64,000 bases of DNA from contig NZ_FOYZ01000005.1 of assembly GCF_900112775.1 (NCBI RefSeq), forward strand, positions 248,001-312,000, in the 5' to 3' direction. The position numbers and the translations under genes were made by a program. The number at the start of each line of letters is the position of its first letter. The stretch's first letter is position 1. Below, piece by piece: positions 45,856 through 54,081 of this stretch. Below the pieces are notes generated by a model. It saw only the letters and a list, made by a program, of their open reading frames with translations, was not told the DNA's origin and did no database searches. The stretch comes from Anaeromicropila populeti (GTDB lineage: Bacteria; Bacillota; Clostridia; Lachnospirales; Lachnospiraceae).

Positions 45856-47856
45856 ATGGAATATACAAATTGCTGGTTACAGTATCGACGTATTTCTGAT
45901 AAAAATATTGCAGAGTTAGAAATATATTGCGATTTAGATGGGAAAACGGCTAGCTGCGGGATAGAAGAACTTAAAATTGGTTTTCAGGAGCTTTATGGAA
46001 GAGTTGTAAAAAAAGTAAAGCAGGAAACGGAGTTTAAGAATTGCGAAAAAGGAATTTTATTAAAGATAACTACAGATATTTCTGGAAAGGAAGAGTATTG
46101 TATTCAATGTGAAGAAGGAAAATGTGTAATTTCTGCTTTAACGGAAACAGGCATTTTATATGGTGTATTTTCGGTATTAAGAAATCTTCAGATACAGCAG
46201 GTGGAAGACTTTAATACATGGACATATGCAGAAAGAAAAAGTCCTTCGAATCCTTTGCGTATGCTAAATCATTGGGATAATATGGATGGCAGCATTGAAA
46301 GAGGATATTCAGGAGAGTCATTCTTTTTTTGTAAGAATGAAGTGCTTGTAAATGAACGGCTAAAAGCATATGCCAGAATGATTGCATCTGTAGGCATAAA
46401 TGGTGTGGTGTTAAATAACGTAAATGTAAAGGGAGCAGCAACTGCATTAATTTCAGAACGTTATTATGAAAAGTTGCAATTAATTTCAGAACTCTTTTTA
46501 TCTTATGGAATTAAACTCTTTTTAAGTATTAATTTTGCAGCACCGATGGAACTTGGGGGACTGGCTGTGGCGGATCCTTGTAACGAAGGTGTGATGCAGT
46601 GGTGGAGAAAAAAAGCAAATGAAATATGGGACAATATACCAGGCCTTGGCGGGTTTTTAGTTAAGGCTGATTCAGAGGGAAGACCGGGTCCATTTACGTA
46701 TGGACGAACTCATGCAGATGGAGCTAATATGCTTGCAAGAGCGATTGCACCTTATGAGGGTATCGTTATATGGAGATGCTTTGTGTATAATTGCCAGCAA
46801 AATTGGAGAGATACAAAAACGGATCGAGCAAGAGCTGGATATGATAACTTTATGCCACTTGATGGGATGTTTGAAGATAATGTTATTTTGCAGATTAAAA
46901 ATGGACCGATGGATTTTCAAGTACGTGAGCCAGTATCACCTCTTTTTGGAGCATTAAAAAATACCAATATGATGCTGGAGTTGCAAATTGCACAGGAGTA
47001 TACAGGGCAGCAGAGACATGTTTGCTATTTGATTCCATGGTTCCAGCAAATTCTTGGATTTAATACATTTTGTAAGTCAGAACATAGTAAGGTATCAGAT
47101 ATTGTCAGTGGAAGAACGTATAACCAGAAAAATTGTGGTATGGCGGCGGTAGCTAATACAGGTAATGATGTTAACTGGACGGGACATGATTTGGCAGCAG
47201 CTAATTTATATGGATTTGGAAGGCTGGCATTTGATACAGAATTAAATCCTGAGTGCATAGGAACTGAATGGGTGCTTCAGACATTTGGATTCCATGAAAA
47301 AGTAAAAGAAACGATTCTTACAATATTAATGAAATCATGGCTCACATATGAAAAATATACATCGCCACTGGGAATTGGGTGGATGGTAAAACCCAATGTT
47401 CATTATGGACCTGATGTGGATGGTTATGAATATGACAGGTGGGGAACGTACCACAGAGCAGATCATAAAGCGATTGGTGTTGACAGGACCGAAATGGGAA
47501 CGGGTTATTGCAGCCAATATAATGAACCACTTGCGTCTATATTTGCGGATAGGAAACGGTGCCCGGAAGAATTGCTTTTATTCTTTCACCATGTGGAATA
47601 TGATTACATGCTATCCACTGGAAAAACCGTTCTACAGCATATTTATGACACACATTTTGAAGGTGCAGCAGAAGCGGCACAGTTTTATGAAATGTGGCAA
47701 AAGTTAAAAGGGCTGGTCGACGAAGACTGTTATCAGCGGACACTGGAACGATTTCATCACCAAAAGGAGCATGCACTGGAATGGCGGGATGTCATTAACT
47801 CCTATTTTTATCGTAAGACAGGTGTTGACGATAAAAAGGGCAGGCTGCTCTATTAA
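45856..47856 (+). CDS. aguA: GH67 alpha-glucuronidase
   Basis: A 666-residue GH67 enzyme that removes (4-O-methyl)glucuronate from the non-reducing xylose of xylo-oligosaccharides. Catalytic residues by family comparison are E274 in DSEGRPGP, D336 in MPLDG and E358 in VREPVSPLF. The FMPLDGMFEDNVILQIKNGP block is diagnostic. ATG 45856 is chosen because GGGAGG lies 6 nt upstream; an earlier in-frame GTG at 45829 has no such site. It lacks a signal peptide, so it acts inside the cell and supplies glucuronate to the uxu pathway. Confidence 0.92.
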   Translation: MEYTNCWLQYRRISDKNIAELEIYCDLDGKTASCGIEELKIGFQELYGRVVKKVKQETEFKNCEKGILLKITTDISGKEEYCIQCEEGKCVISALTETGILYGVFSVLRNLQIQQVEDFNTWTYAERKSPSNPLRMLNHWDNMDGSIERGYSGESFFFCKNEVLVNERLKAYARMIASVGINGVVLNNVNVKGAATALISERYYEKLQLISELFLSYGIKLFLSINFAAPMELGGLAVADPCNEGVMQWWRKKANEIWDNIPGLGGFLVKADSEGRPGPFTYGRTHADGANMLARAIAPYEGIVIWRCFVYNCQQNWRDTKTDRARAGYDNFMPLDGMFEDNVILQIKNGPMDFQVREPVSPLFGALKNTNMMLELQIAQEYTGQQRHVCYLIPWFQQILGFNTFCKSEHSKVSDIVSGRTYNQKNCGMAAVANTGNDVNWTGHDLAAANLYGFGRLAFDTELNPECIGTEWVLQTFGFHEKVKETILTILMKSWLTYEKYTSPLGIGWMVKPNVHYGPDVDGYEYDRWGTYHRADHKAIGVDRTEMGTGYCSQYNEPLASIFADRKRCPEELLLFFHHVEYDYMLSTGKTVLQHIYDTHFEGAAEAAQFYEMWQKLKGLVDEDCYQRTLERFHHQKEHALEWRDVINSYFYRKTGVDDKKGRLLY

Positions 47857-47908
47857 TAAACAGTGGTTACAATATTGAAGGTTGTGTTGAAAAAGGAGAC
47901 GGAGTACC

Positions 47909-49756
47909 ATGTGTGAAAAGGGACTTTTTCTGTCACCCATTCTAGGGGATGGAATGATTTTACAACGAGATGTCTGTAATCTAATCTATGGAACGGATAC
48001 AGAAAGCGATGTGGTAAAAGTATACTGGATGGATTCAGAGTACACTGCAAAGGTAGATGAGAAATATAATTTTTGTATAGAGCTGCCTTCTGTGTCTGCT
48101 GGTGGACCATATAATATGACGATAAAGGGAAGTAGTGAAATTGTAATTTCGGATATTTTGGTTGGGGATGTGTATCTGTTAAGCGGCCAGTCTAATATGG
48201 AACTTCCTATAAGAAGAGTATTAGATGTATCTGAAGAAGAAATTAAGAGAACTTGGGAACCAGATATCAGGCAATACTTGATTCCTGCTTCTTATAATTT
48301 TAGTGAACCAGAAAAGTATATGTATCAAGGGAAATGGAAAAAGGCTGTTACTGGGGACATTATGGATTTCAGTGCTGCGGGGTATTTTTTTGCAAAGGAA
48401 ATAAAGGAAGCCTATCAAATACCTGTAGGACTAATTATGACAGCTGTTGGTGGCAGTAATATTAGCTCATGGATGAAGCCAGAAACCCTTAAAAAGTTTG
48501 GAGATTATGAAAAATTGGTGGAAGACTACAAAAACATTGATAATCTTTATTCCTTGATACAAGAACAGCAGAATTCTGCAAATCAATGGTCTGCTCAAGT
48601 ACAAGAAGAAGAACAGATGGATAGGGAGTTTGCTAATTATAAGGAATGGGATAAATGTAGTATGCCGGCGTTAGTATCTGACTATGGATGGAGAGATTTT
48701 CAGGGTTCAGTATATTTATGTAAGGAAGTGATTCTGGATTCAGAGCCTGTTGATGAGGATACTTATATTTATATGGGAAGTATTATTGATTCGGATAAGA
48801 TTTGGATAAACGGTGAACTAGTAGGAAGTACGGAATACAGATATCCACCTAGAAAGTATCCGGTGCGGAAAGGAATACTGAAGAAGGGAAAAAATCTAAT
48901 TAAGGTCCGCATGGTTGTTAATAATGGCAATGGCGGTACCATAAAAGGGAAGCCGTATCATTTGTATTTTGATGGAATGTACGTTGAACTAGAAGGAGAA
49001 TGGTTCTGCCGAATCGGGAAAAAAGTGGATACGGCTATGCCAGCAGTACTATTTCCACCTGGACTTCCTATATGTTTTTATCATACAGTAGTGGTTCCAC
49101 TTTCTAAAATTAAGATAAAAGGTGTTTTATGGTATCAGGGAGAAAGTAATACGTGGAAGCCAGAAAAATATGCAGAAAAATTTGAGGCAATGGTATGTGA
49201 CTGGAGAAAACTATTTGGTTGGGAAGTGCCTGTTATTTATGTGCAATTACACAATTACAGAGAACCATTGAATACAGTGGAAGATTCAGGCTGGGCAGCA
49301 TTGAGGGAACAGCAGAGAAAGAATTTATCAATTAGTCAGTCAGCAATGGTGGTGGCAATGGATATAGGGGAATCAAATGATCTTCATCCTCAGAATAAAA
49401 AGGTATTAGGTGTCCGGTTAGCAAGAGCTGCTAAAGCTTTAATTTATAAGGAGCCTGGAATTCAATTAAGTCCTGTTCCTGATACTTTTGCTGTTGTTGG
49501 GGAAAAGGTTAAAATTGTATTTCAGTATCTGGAGAATATTGAGCAGGAGAGTATTCTTAATAATTTTGAACTGGCAGGCAGGGATAACGTGTTTTATCGT
49601 GCAATAGCGGTTCGGAAAGGAAATTGTGTAGTTGTATCATCGGAACAAGTAGATTTCCCAGTAGCTGTTAGATATGCATGGTCTGACAGCCCAGAAAATA
49701 TTGATTTCTATAATAATGAGGGATTACCAGCAGCAGGGTTTCAAATACAATTATAA
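47909..49756 (+). CDS. SGNH sialate O-acetylesterase-like enzyme, probable xylo-oligosaccharide deacetylase
   Basis: A 615-residue SASA-family esterase: nucleophile S95 in LSGQSNMELP, oxyanion block LIMTAVGGSNISSW, and later WYQGESNTWKPEKY with the Asp-His region in NDLHPQNKKVLGVRLA. A beta-sandwich insertion splits the hydrolase (about residues 230-370). It lacks a signal peptide. Next to GH67 and GH3 it most likely removes acetyl groups from imported glucuronoxylo-oligosaccharides rather than sialic acid. Confidence 0.8.
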   Translation: MCEKGLFLSPILGDGMILQRDVCNLIYGTDTESDVVKVYWMDSEYTAKVDEKYNFCIELPSVSAGGPYNMTIKGSSEIVISDILVGDVYLLSGQSNMELPIRRVLDVSEEEIKRTWEPDIRQYLIPASYNFSEPEKYMYQGKWKKAVTGDIMDFSAAGYFFAKEIKEAYQIPVGLIMTAVGGSNISSWMKPETLKKFGDYEKLVEDYKNIDNLYSLIQEQQNSANQWSAQVQEEEQMDREFANYKEWDKCSMPALVSDYGWRDFQGSVYLCKEVILDSEPVDEDTYIYMGSIIDSDKIWINGELVGSTEYRYPPRKYPVRKGILKKGKNLIKVRMVVNNGNGGTIKGKPYHLYFDGMYVELEGEWFCRIGKKVDTAMPAVLFPPGLPICFYHTVVVPLSKIKIKGVLWYQGESNTWKPEKYAEKFEAMVCDWRKLFGWEVPVIYVQLHNYREPLNTVEDSGWAALREQQRKNLSISQSAMVVAMDIGESNDLHPQNKKVLGVRLARAAKALIYKEPGIQLSPVPDTFAVVGEKVKIVFQYLENIEQESILNNFELAGRDNVFYRAIAVRKGNCVVVSSEQVDFPVAVRYAWSDSPENIDFYNNEGLPAAGFQIQL

Positions 49757-49765
49757 TGTAAAGAA

Positions 49766-49801
49766 GAGAAAACAGCATCTTTTATAAGGTGCTATTTTCT
49801 T
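49766..49801 (+). terminator. Terminator of the xylan locus
   Basis: GAAAACAGCATC and GGTGCTATTTTC form a 12-bp stem with one C/A mismatch and one G-T pair around a 7-nt loop, ten bases after the esterase stop. T-rich sequence follows. Confidence 0.65.
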
Positions 49802-49908
49802 GCATATAAAGGAAGAATAGCATATAATTAGGTGGTAAGAAAAGTCAGTATAATGAAATACAAAAGAGTAACTATTGAAAGGATGCAGGGGAAAACAGGG
49901 GGGATGAC

Positions 49909-50733
49909 ATGTTTTTAAGCTGGAAAAAGGATACCAGAAATGCAAATCAAAAATCATTTGTGGAGTCGGTGAAACAGGAAGAACCAGTTCAAAGAGTAGT
50001 GGATGAAAAATCATTTACAAAACCAAATCAAAAGAATATATTTGAAGATATGTTTGAAGAGGAAAGTATTGAGGAGGATATAGAAGAGAAAGAAGGACTA
50101 GAAGAGGATGCCCTGGATGAGGAGGATATGGAAGAGGCATTAGCTGAAGAGGACTTGGAGGAAGAAGAACTGCCAGAGGGAATGGAAGAAGCGCCGGTGC
50201 AAATGAAATGTATCCAACTGTCAATTGGGAAAGGCAGAAAGAGAAAAACAACAAGAGGACATAGAAAAGTATCGCGTGTTTTTAAAGCTGCTTTTTCAAC
50301 ATTAGATCAAAGACTGCGTTATGTGCCTCGGGCTGACAGCGTTCATGGAAAGTGGAAGGGAAAGAGGGGTTTTTCCAGATTTATTTCCAAGGATAAAAGG
50401 GTAATCGATCACCTGAAAAAAAGAAAAAGGGATGGAGTTGATTACAATAATGGAATGCCTGATTTTACACCTTTTGCAAAGGAAACAGTTGTAATAAAGG
50501 ATATGACAGATAACCGGAATCATAATTTTGCCCAGGCAGATGAAATCGTAGCAGAACGATGGGGGAAAACGAAATCAGTCGTGGCGAAGTGGAGAAGGGA
50601 TAATAAATACACATGGCATGAACTCAATGATATGAAAACAATGCAATTAGTTCCTAGTATAATTAATAATCCGATATTTACCCACTTGGGTGGAGTGGGA
50701 GAATTTAAAATTAAAACAGGAAAATCACATTAA
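49909..50733 (+). CDS. HNH/EndoVII-superfamily nuclease toxin (WHH-like)
   Basis: A 274-residue protein in three parts: a short basic start, a very acidic segment at about 40-100 (mostly Glu/Asp), and a basic nuclease domain at about 165-274. The nuclease reads NGMPDFTPFAKETVVIKDMT, TWHELNDMKTMQLVP and FTHLGGVGEF, the pattern of polymorphic-toxin HNH domains of the WHH group. The second residue of the WHH motif is E instead of H here. No signal peptide or known export domain is visible, so the delivery route is unclear. GGGGGG lies 5 nt before ATG. The next gene is the presumed immunity protein. Confidence 0.65.
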   Translation: MFLSWKKDTRNANQKSFVESVKQEEPVQRVVDEKSFTKPNQKNIFEDMFEEESIEEDIEEKEGLEEDALDEEDMEEALAEEDLEEEELPEGMEEAPVQMKCIQLSIGKGRKRKTTRGHRKVSRVFKAAFSTLDQRLRYVPRADSVHGKWKGKRGFSRFISKDKRVIDHLKKRKRDGVDYNNGMPDFTPFAKETVVIKDMTDNRNHNFAQADEIVAERWGKTKSVVAKWRRDNKYTWHELNDMKTMQLVPSIINNPIFTHLGGVGEFKIKTGKSH

Positions 50734-50751
50734 AAACAGGAGGGAACGAGA

Positions 50752-51225
50752 ATGAAAAGAATAGAAGACAAAACATTTGGCACGTTGGAATATGATTTGT
50801 ACTGGGAAGGCAGTATGAAGATAAATATGTTTGAGAAGGAATATTCTATTATATTAAGTATTGATGGGGAAGACGATGGAGATTTTCAAGATATGCAAAG
50901 GCAGGCCTTTGAAAAATTGAAAGAAAAGGAACAAGAGATAGTGAGTAAGATGGAGGAAAGTATTTTTGAATACTATCAATCGATCTGTCCAGAGCGGAGA
51001 AGTATACTGGATCCAGATGTAATTGATGAGGTGGTTCCAGTTATTACAGAAAAGAAAGAATTATATTCTATGGTCTGGCCTTCACAGTTAATTTTACGTG
51101 AAATGGAGGAAGACAGAGAACTTGCATTTTTATTTGATTGCAACTGGGATATTGATTTGGGTGTTGGAATCAGAATGATTAATGAAGAGATTGATGAAGT
51201 GGGAACGCAGGATATTGTGTTATAA
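50752..51225 (+). CDS. Probable immunity protein (DUF6985/DUF2004-like)
   Basis: A 157-residue acidic protein starting 18 bases after the nuclease stop with AGGAGG before ATG. Its pattern (GTLEYDLYWEGSMKINMFEK, SIILSIDGEDDGDFQDMQRQ, a helix of about 30 residues, then AFLFDCNWDIDLGVGIRMIN) resembles small proteins found beside polymorphic-toxin nucleases and annotated DUF6985/DUF2004. High acidity suits binding to a basic nuclease. Its role as inhibitor is inferred from pairing. Confidence 0.55.
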   Translation: MKRIEDKTFGTLEYDLYWEGSMKINMFEKEYSIILSIDGEDDGDFQDMQRQAFEKLKEKEQEIVSKMEESIFEYYQSICPERRSILDPDVIDEVVPVITEKKELYSMVWPSQLILREMEEDRELAFLFDCNWDIDLGVGIRMINEEIDEVGTQDIVL

Positions 51226-51249
51226 TAAGGAATAGAATAGGTAATATGC

Positions 51250-51288
51250 AAACATGGTGCCAAATCAATTGTGACAGGCACCATGTTT
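51250..51288. terminator. Perfect 12-bp hairpin between immunity gene and tRNA
   Basis: AAACATGGTGCC (51250-51261) pairs exactly with GGCACCATGTTT (51277-51288). It lies 24 bases after the immunity gene stop and, on the other strand, shortly after the tRNA 3' end, so it can serve both. Confidence 0.7.
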
Positions 51289-51298
51289 AATAAAGATA

Positions 51299-51371
51299 AG
51301 CTGAAAATCGGATTTGAACCGACGACCCCTTCATTACGAGTGAAGTGCTCTACCGACTGAGCTATTTCAGC
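51299..51371 (-). tRNA. tRNA-Thr (CGU)
   Basis: On the minus strand a full cloverleaf is seen: acceptor GCTGAAA/TTTCAGC, D arm GCTC-AGTCGGTA-GAGC, anticodon arm CTTCA-CTCGTAA-TGAAG with anticodon CGT, and T arm with TTCGAAT loop. CCA is not encoded. It marks the left border of the tailocin region and could be an integration landmark, though no direct repeat of its 3' end was seen. Confidence 0.92.
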
Positions 51372-51551
51372 ACTGTTTCTATCTATATTGCTTAAATATG
51401 ATAGCATAGTTTTAAGATTTTTTCAATACCTAATAAGTAAAAAATGGATGAGAAAAACCAAAGTATTTTTGCTTATTAAGAAATCGCCTAATACTGGGCT
51501 GGATGTATTAGGCAATAAACTTATGAGCAGATTGTTCATCATAATTAATTA

Positions 51552-52064
51552 TTAATTATGATGAAGCAATTTCTTTGTTGTAATATTTTGTAATCTGTAA
51601 ATAATACATTGCTCACTTACTTCAAAAAATGAACTTAGCTTTTGTGTACATTTACTAAATTCGTAAAACTTCTGCTCTAACAAATTTTGTGGAAGAAGTG
51701 CATAACTAGCAGCTTGGTTTGCCTGCCATTCTATACCTCGTTCGGTAATTCTTGTCTCTTCCAGGCACATATATTTTGCTATATGAGGATGAAACCAATA
51801 ATGAGATAATTCATGCATTGCAATAAATCTTTTGGAGTAATTTGAGCGGTTTTTGTTTACAATAATACCACTAATATTAGGACCATGTACTAGCATACCT
51901 CTTATGTTTTCGTTTAAAAAACTTTCTTCATATAATAAAATGTTTTCTCTTGCTATTAATTTAAATGGACATAAAGGATAATCTTCTTCAGTAATACCAA
52001 GAGATTCTAATTTATGTGTCACCATTTGCTCCAGTTCTTTTGGTGTTATATAACCATTTATCAA
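51552..52064 (-). CDS. ImmA/IrrE-family metallopeptidase
   Basis: A 170-residue zinc peptidase with H84-E85-x-x-H88 in MHELSHYWFHPH and a downstream Glu in the ETRITERGIEWQANQAA helix. In ICEBs1 and related elements ImmA cleaves the partner repressor after DNA damage. TTG 52064 has GAGGTG 8 nt upstream. It follows the XRE repressor gene by 16 bases on the same strand, so the pair forms the induction switch of the tailocin. Confidence 0.85.
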   Translation of the reverse strand: MINGYITPKELEQMVTHKLESLGITEEDYPLCPFKLIARENILLYEESFLNENIRGMLVHGPNISGIIVNKNRSNYSKRFIAMHELSHYWFHPHIAKYMCLEETRITERGIEWQANQAASYALLPQNLLEQKFYEFSKCTQKLSSFFEVSEQCIIYRLQNITTKKLLHHN

Positions 52065-52080
52065 TATTCACGCACCTCGA

Positions 52081-52425
52081 TTATATCTTCTTTATCATGT
52101 CATAGAATTTCCAAAGTTTTTCCATGTCGTCTTTTGAAACTTTCTTTTGCTGCATTTCTTTAGCAAAACTAAAGTACGAATCATCTAGTACAAATTTTTC
52201 TTTAATTTCACATTCAGTTGATTCGCCTATTATCCAAACAGGATTAACTCCTAATGCAGCTGCTATGGACTGTATAACTGGTAATTTTATTTTTTCAATA
52301 ATACCCCTTTCATATCTGGAAATGGTTGAATCGGCTACACCTACTTTCTTTGCTAATTCAGAAATAGTTAAATGATTTTCTTCTCTCTTTGTTTTAATTC
52401 TTTCTCCAATCTCTTTATTATTCAT
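52081..52425 (-). CDS. XRE-family repressor of the tailocin
   Basis: A 114-residue Cro/C1-type protein: IGERIKTKREENHLTISELA, then KKVGVADSTISRYERGIIEK and AAALGVNPVWIIGE. The C-terminal 40 residues are an amphipathic tail and the likely target of the downstream ImmA/IrrE protease. It is divergent from the small XRE gene, with several copies of a 13-bp operator in between. It is the presumed ImmR-like lysis/production repressor. Confidence 0.85.
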   Translation of the reverse strand: MNNKEIGERIKTKREENHLTISELAKKVGVADSTISRYERGIIEKIKLPVIQSIAAALGVNPVWIIGESTECEIKEKFVLDDSYFSFAKEMQQKKVSKDDMEKLWKFYDMIKKI

Positions 52426-52486
52426 GGTACACCTTCTACCTACTTTCTAAGTATTACAAGTCACAACTTAATAATACTATAGAGTT

Positions 52487-52499
52487 TTGCACCATGCAA
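52487..52499. promoter_or_regulatory. Operator copy 1, TTGCACCATGCAA
   Basis: An imperfect palindrome with half-sites TTGCA/TGCAA, upstream of the repressor gene on its promoter side. It shares its consensus TTGCACYAYGCAA with copies at 52582 and 52824. Confidence 0.7.
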
Positions 52500-52527
52500 T
52501 AAGAAAAAGGTTTATTTATAAAAAAAA

Positions 52528-52569
52528 TTGCGTAAAGCAGTTGACATATTTTGAATAAAGTGATAAGAT
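52528..52569 (+). promoter_or_regulatory. Rightward early promoter with degenerate operator
   Basis: TTGACA (52541-52546) and TAAGAT (52564-52569) are spaced by 17 bp. A degenerate operator, TTGCGTAAAGCAG (52528-52540), touches the -35. Repressor bound there would block this promoter, which drives the small XRE gene. Confidence 0.65.
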
Positions 52570-52581
52570 AATTTTACAAAA

Positions 52582-52594
52582 TTGCACTATGCAA
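52582..52594. promoter_or_regulatory. Operator copy 2, TTGCACTATGCAA
   Basis: The site lies just downstream of the rightward -10, over the initial transcribed region and ahead of the small XRE gene. It differs from copy 1 at one base. Confidence 0.7.
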
Positions 52595-52615
52595 GTTAAT
52601 TGTGAGGAGGATAAT

Positions 52616-52819
52616 ATGGTAAACACAAGGAAAATAAGGGCGCGAATTGTTGAACTGGGACTAACATATGAAATGATATCAGGAGAAATGAAGATTGCAA
52701 AGCCGACAATAAGCCAAAAAATTAATAACGTTCGGCCAATGAGGTTAGACGAGGCACAGAAATTAGTTCAGATATTACAAATAGATAAGAAAGAGTATGC
52801 AGAGTATTTTTTTGTTTAA
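52616..52819 (+). CDS. Small XRE/Cro-like regulator
   Basis: ATG 52616 has GAGGAGG 7 nt upstream and gives 67 residues that are almost all helix-turn-helix (MVNTRKIRARIVELGLTYEM, then AKPTISQKINNVRPMRLDEA). The position opposite the repressor is that of Cro. An upstream in-frame start overlaps an operator and is rejected. It may antagonise the repressor during induction. Confidence 0.75.
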   Translation: MVNTRKIRARIVELGLTYEMISGEMKIAKPTISQKINNVRPMRLDEAQKLVQILQIDKKEYAEYFFV

Positions 52820-52823
52820 TTAA

Positions 52824-52836
52824 TTGCACTACGCAA
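52824..52836. promoter_or_regulatory. Operator copy 3, TTGCACTACGCAA
   Basis: A further copy of the 13-bp operator lies 4 bases after the small XRE stop codon. It may control a second promoter leading to the late regulator; a TATAAT is present at 52853-52858 but without a clear -35. Confidence 0.65.
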
Positions 52837-53030
52837 ATTATTTGTAATTGTTTATAATTTGTAAGACAGAGAATAAAGTACATATCTTTTTAATCTTTAA
52901 CAATAATCCCTATTAGCAAACAGGCAGTTTACATAGAAACGAGATACATACGATCTCAATTCAAAATAAAACAAGAATATACCCGTAAAAAAGAACTTTA
53001 TGATAAAAAGAATTAAAAAGAGGTGATTTT

Positions 53031-53447
53031 TTGACACGAAATGAACTAGAGATGAGCAGACATATAAAAGGAGAAATTATGGATATTCAAGAAAATATTA
53101 ACGCCCTTGAAGTGAAAAGAGAAAAAATAAAAGGAAGTGTTAATAGTAGTTTAAGTAGATTTTCGTTTTTTCAAAAAGATATATGTGGTGAAGGAAGTTA
53201 TAACGACTCAGAGTTAGAAATGATGATTCAAAAACATATTAATGTTTTAGAAGAAAAGGAACTTTATTTACAACGTCTTCAAATAGAAATAGAAGATTTT
53301 TTATCTAGTGTTGAAGATAGTTACATACGAAGAATTATCAGACTTTGGTGCATTAATTGTTTAACATGGAATCAAATTGCACAGAAACTTGGTGGAACAG
53401 AAGACAGTGTAAGAAAAATATATACTCGTTTTTTTATAAAGAAATAA
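53031..53447 (+). CDS. Sigma-like late gene regulator (ArpU/RinA type)
   Basis: A 138-residue protein with a coiled-coil N-terminal part and a C-terminal sigma-region-4-like helix-turn-helix (IRLWCINCLTWNQIAQKLGG and EDSVRKIYTRFF). Proteins of this type sit just ahead of the structural genes of Firmicute phages and tailocins and switch on late transcription. It starts at TTG 53031 after AGAGGTGA. The 200 bases after it probably contain the late promoter. Confidence 0.7.
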   Translation: MTRNELEMSRHIKGEIMDIQENINALEVKREKIKGSVNSSLSRFSFFQKDICGEGSYNDSELEMMIQKHINVLEEKELYLQRLQIEIEDFLSSVEDSYIRRIIRLWCINCLTWNQIAQKLGGTEDSVRKIYTRFFIKK

Positions 53448-53647
53448 AAGTTGTCCGATATGTCCGTTTTCTGTGTGATATATTAAATTTGTAACAAGGA
53501 TTAGATATCTTTTCCTAAGACATATTTATTAATTTTGAAGGCTGTATGGAACAGGGGATAAGGTAGAGCCTGAGAAAAAGGAAAGGTGGTGCAATATCAT
53601 TAGGAAACAAATATGTTACATAAGTACAGAGAGGGTGAATTAGAAAC

Positions 53648-54064
53648 ATGATAAACAATGTAAAAGAAGCAATTACAAATCAATTATTGGAATTGTATCC
53701 AGCAGCTGAAGGGTATACGGTTTTTAATGAAGATAATTCTCAAAACTTTGTGTCCAAATCATTTTTAGTTACATTGGTATCCCAGAAATACAGTAAACAG
53801 GTGGGAGACAGATATAAAGGAGAGTTATCCTTTGATATAGCTTATTTTAGTGATAAAGAGGACAGAGAAAAACGTGTAGATTGCTTAAATATACAATTGG
53901 GATTGTTTCGGGAATTTGACCTAATAGGGACGTATAGGGTGCTTGATAAACAAGCGGTTATCAATGAAAATGTACTGCATTTTTCTTTTCAAATTAATTA
54001 TTATGAAGTAAAAATAGAGGAAGAGATAAAAATGCAGAAACAGAAAACAACAACCAGTATATAA
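53648..54064 (+). CDS. Tail terminator protein (DUF6838-like)
   Basis: The first structural gene, 138 residues, sits at the position where PBSX-like tails encode the protein that caps the tail tube. It has the DUF6838 style: a short helix NNVKEAITNQLLELYP, then alternating strands (KSFLVTLVSQKYSKQVGDRY). Translation starts at ATG 53648 with GAGGGTG upstream. In a headless particle this protein would close the tail end. Confidence 0.6.
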   Translation: MINNVKEAITNQLLELYPAAEGYTVFNEDNSQNFVSKSFLVTLVSQKYSKQVGDRYKGELSFDIAYFSDKEDREKRVDCLNIQLGLFREFDLIGTYRVLDKQAVINENVLHFSFQINYYEVKIEEEIKMQKQKTTTSI

Positions 54065-54081
54065 AAGAATGGAGGAACATT

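Noticed and set aside
50976-51407. Minus-strand frame covering the immunity gene and the tRNA
   Set aside because: It is a shadow of the immunity gene and contains the translated tRNA-Thr; no ribosome binding site.
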